Part shown: positions 4,890 through 5,491 of the stretch, piece after piece
Numbering within the stretch: the first letter of the stretch is position 1
Layout of the letters: every line of letters begins with the position of its first letter
Assembly (NCBI GenBank): GCA_025937615.1
Contig: JAICRA010000121.1
Location: 1 to 5,491 of the forward strand
Direction of reading: 5' to 3'
Origin: Thermomicrobiales bacterium
GTDB taxonomy: Bacteria; Chloroflexota; Chloroflexia; Thermomicrobiales; UBA6265
DNA length: 5,491 bases
Position numbers and translations under genes: made by a program
Notes under the pieces: model-generated
What the model was told of the DNA's origin: nothing
The model's database searches: none
The model's input: the letters and a program-made list of their open reading frames with translations, nothing else

Positions 4890-5491
4890 TTGATCGACCT
4901 GTCGACCGCACAGCGCAAAGAGGCCCAACTGTCAGAGTTGCTGGAAGAGATGGGATCAGTCTTGGTTTCATTCTCCGGAGGAGTCGACAGCAGTTACCTC
5001 CTGAAGATTGCTCACCGAACGCTTGGTTCCCGTGCTCTGGCCGCAACCGGCCTTTCCCAGACCTATGCGCGCGAGGAAATGGATGAAGCTCGCATCATCG
5101 CGAGCGAGATAGGCGCTGAACATGTTCTCGTCGATACCGCCGAGCTAACCGATCCCCGCTACGCAGACAACACGCATCAGCGTTGCTTCTTCTGCAAGTC
5201 GGAGCTCTACACTCGTCTTAAGGAGCTTGCCGAGTCTCGAGGCGTGCGACACGTGATCGATGGCTCAAATATGGATGACCTCGACGATTTCCGGCCCGGA
5301 ATTCGCGCTGCCCGGGAGCTCGGCGTCCGGAGCCCGTTGCAAGAAGTGGGGCTCGCTAAAGCGGAGATTCGGCTGCTCTCCGAGGCGTTGGGGCTCCGTA
5401 CGTGGGACAAACCCGCAGTCGCCTGCCTGTCGTCTCGCTTCGCATATGGCGATCCCATAACGGTCGAAAAACTACGGCAGGTGGCTGCGGC
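4890..5491 (+). CDS. larE: ATP-dependent sacrificial/catalytic sulfur transferase LarE, N-terminal part
   Basis: PP-loop enzyme that adenylates pyridinium dicarboxylate mononucleotide and inserts sulfur, making the nickel-pincer nucleotide cofactor (with LarB and LarC) used by lactate racemase and other LarA-family enzymes. The 200 visible residues include the PP-loop SGGVDSS (29-35), RCFFCKSELY (98-107), DGSNMDDLDDFRPG (124-137) and WDKPAVACLSSRFAYG (172-187). About 70 residues are missing at the right edge. Cysteines at 99, 102 and 179 suggest the three-cysteine class thought to hold an iron-sulfur cluster, unlike the Lactobacillus plantarum enzyme, which gives up the sulfur of a single cysteine. 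Start: TTG at 4890 has GGAG at 4875-4878 and gives the usual 25-30 residues before SGG. An in-frame ATG at 4845 would add 15 residues and has only a distant AGGA (4828-4831). The gene follows the pnp terminator, so it is probably its own unit. Confidence 0.9.
   Translation, partial: MIDLSTAQRKEAQLSELLEEMGSVLVSFSGGVDSSYLLKIAHRTLGSRALAATGLSQTYAREEMDEARIIASEIGAEHVLVDTAELTDPRYADNTHQRCFFCKSELYTRLKELAESRGVRHVIDGSNMDDLDDFRPGIRAARELGVRSPLQEVGLAKAEIRLLSEALGLRTWDKPAVACLSSRFAYGDPITVEKLRQVAA

Overview
This 5.5 kb window looks like ordinary bacterial chromosome with high GC (roughly 60% by eye). It holds core housekeeping genes and no sign of mobile DNA. The S15 sequence and the SEDS-protein motifs (LQNDLG, GARLWLRAGPFQFQPSE) resemble actinobacterial versions most closely. 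My best guess is an actinobacterium-like organism outside the classical high-GC groups, perhaps Acidimicrobiia or a relative. That guess rests on remembered motifs only.

Layout. The minus strand (1-1648) carries a two-gene unit: a 5'-methylthioadenosine phosphorylase (MTAP) gene, then, 8 bases downstream, the N-terminal 261 residues of an FtsW/RodA/SpoVE (SEDS) cell-wall polymerase gene that runs off the left edge. A divergent intergenic region (1649-1817) holds a good extended -10 promoter for rpsO. The plus strand carries rpsO (S15, 89 aa) and then a 309-base gap rich in potential RNA hairpins. Next comes pnp (PNPase, 781 aa from the start chosen here) with a complete catalytic core, KH and S1 domains and an added arginine/aspartate/glycine-rich tail. 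A strong GC-rich hairpin follows pnp and probably ends the rpsO-pnp transcript. The right edge holds the first 200 residues of LarE, the sulfur transferase that makes the nickel-pincer nucleotide cofactor.

How the genes relate. rpsO-pnp is a widely conserved pair linking ribosome assembly and RNA decay. Here the spacer contains a perfect 13-bp inverted repeat about 85 bases before the pnp start. The layout resembles the E. coli pnp leader, where RNase III and PNPase control pnp expression. MTAP (methionine and adenine salvage) with a SEDS gene has no obvious functional link and is probably just co-transcribed. LarE seems to be a separate unit after the terminator.

I found no undescribed defence, mobile or biosynthetic system. 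The points most worth checking are the structured rpsO-pnp leader, the three-cysteine LarE, the PNPase tail and the MTAP-SEDS gene pair.
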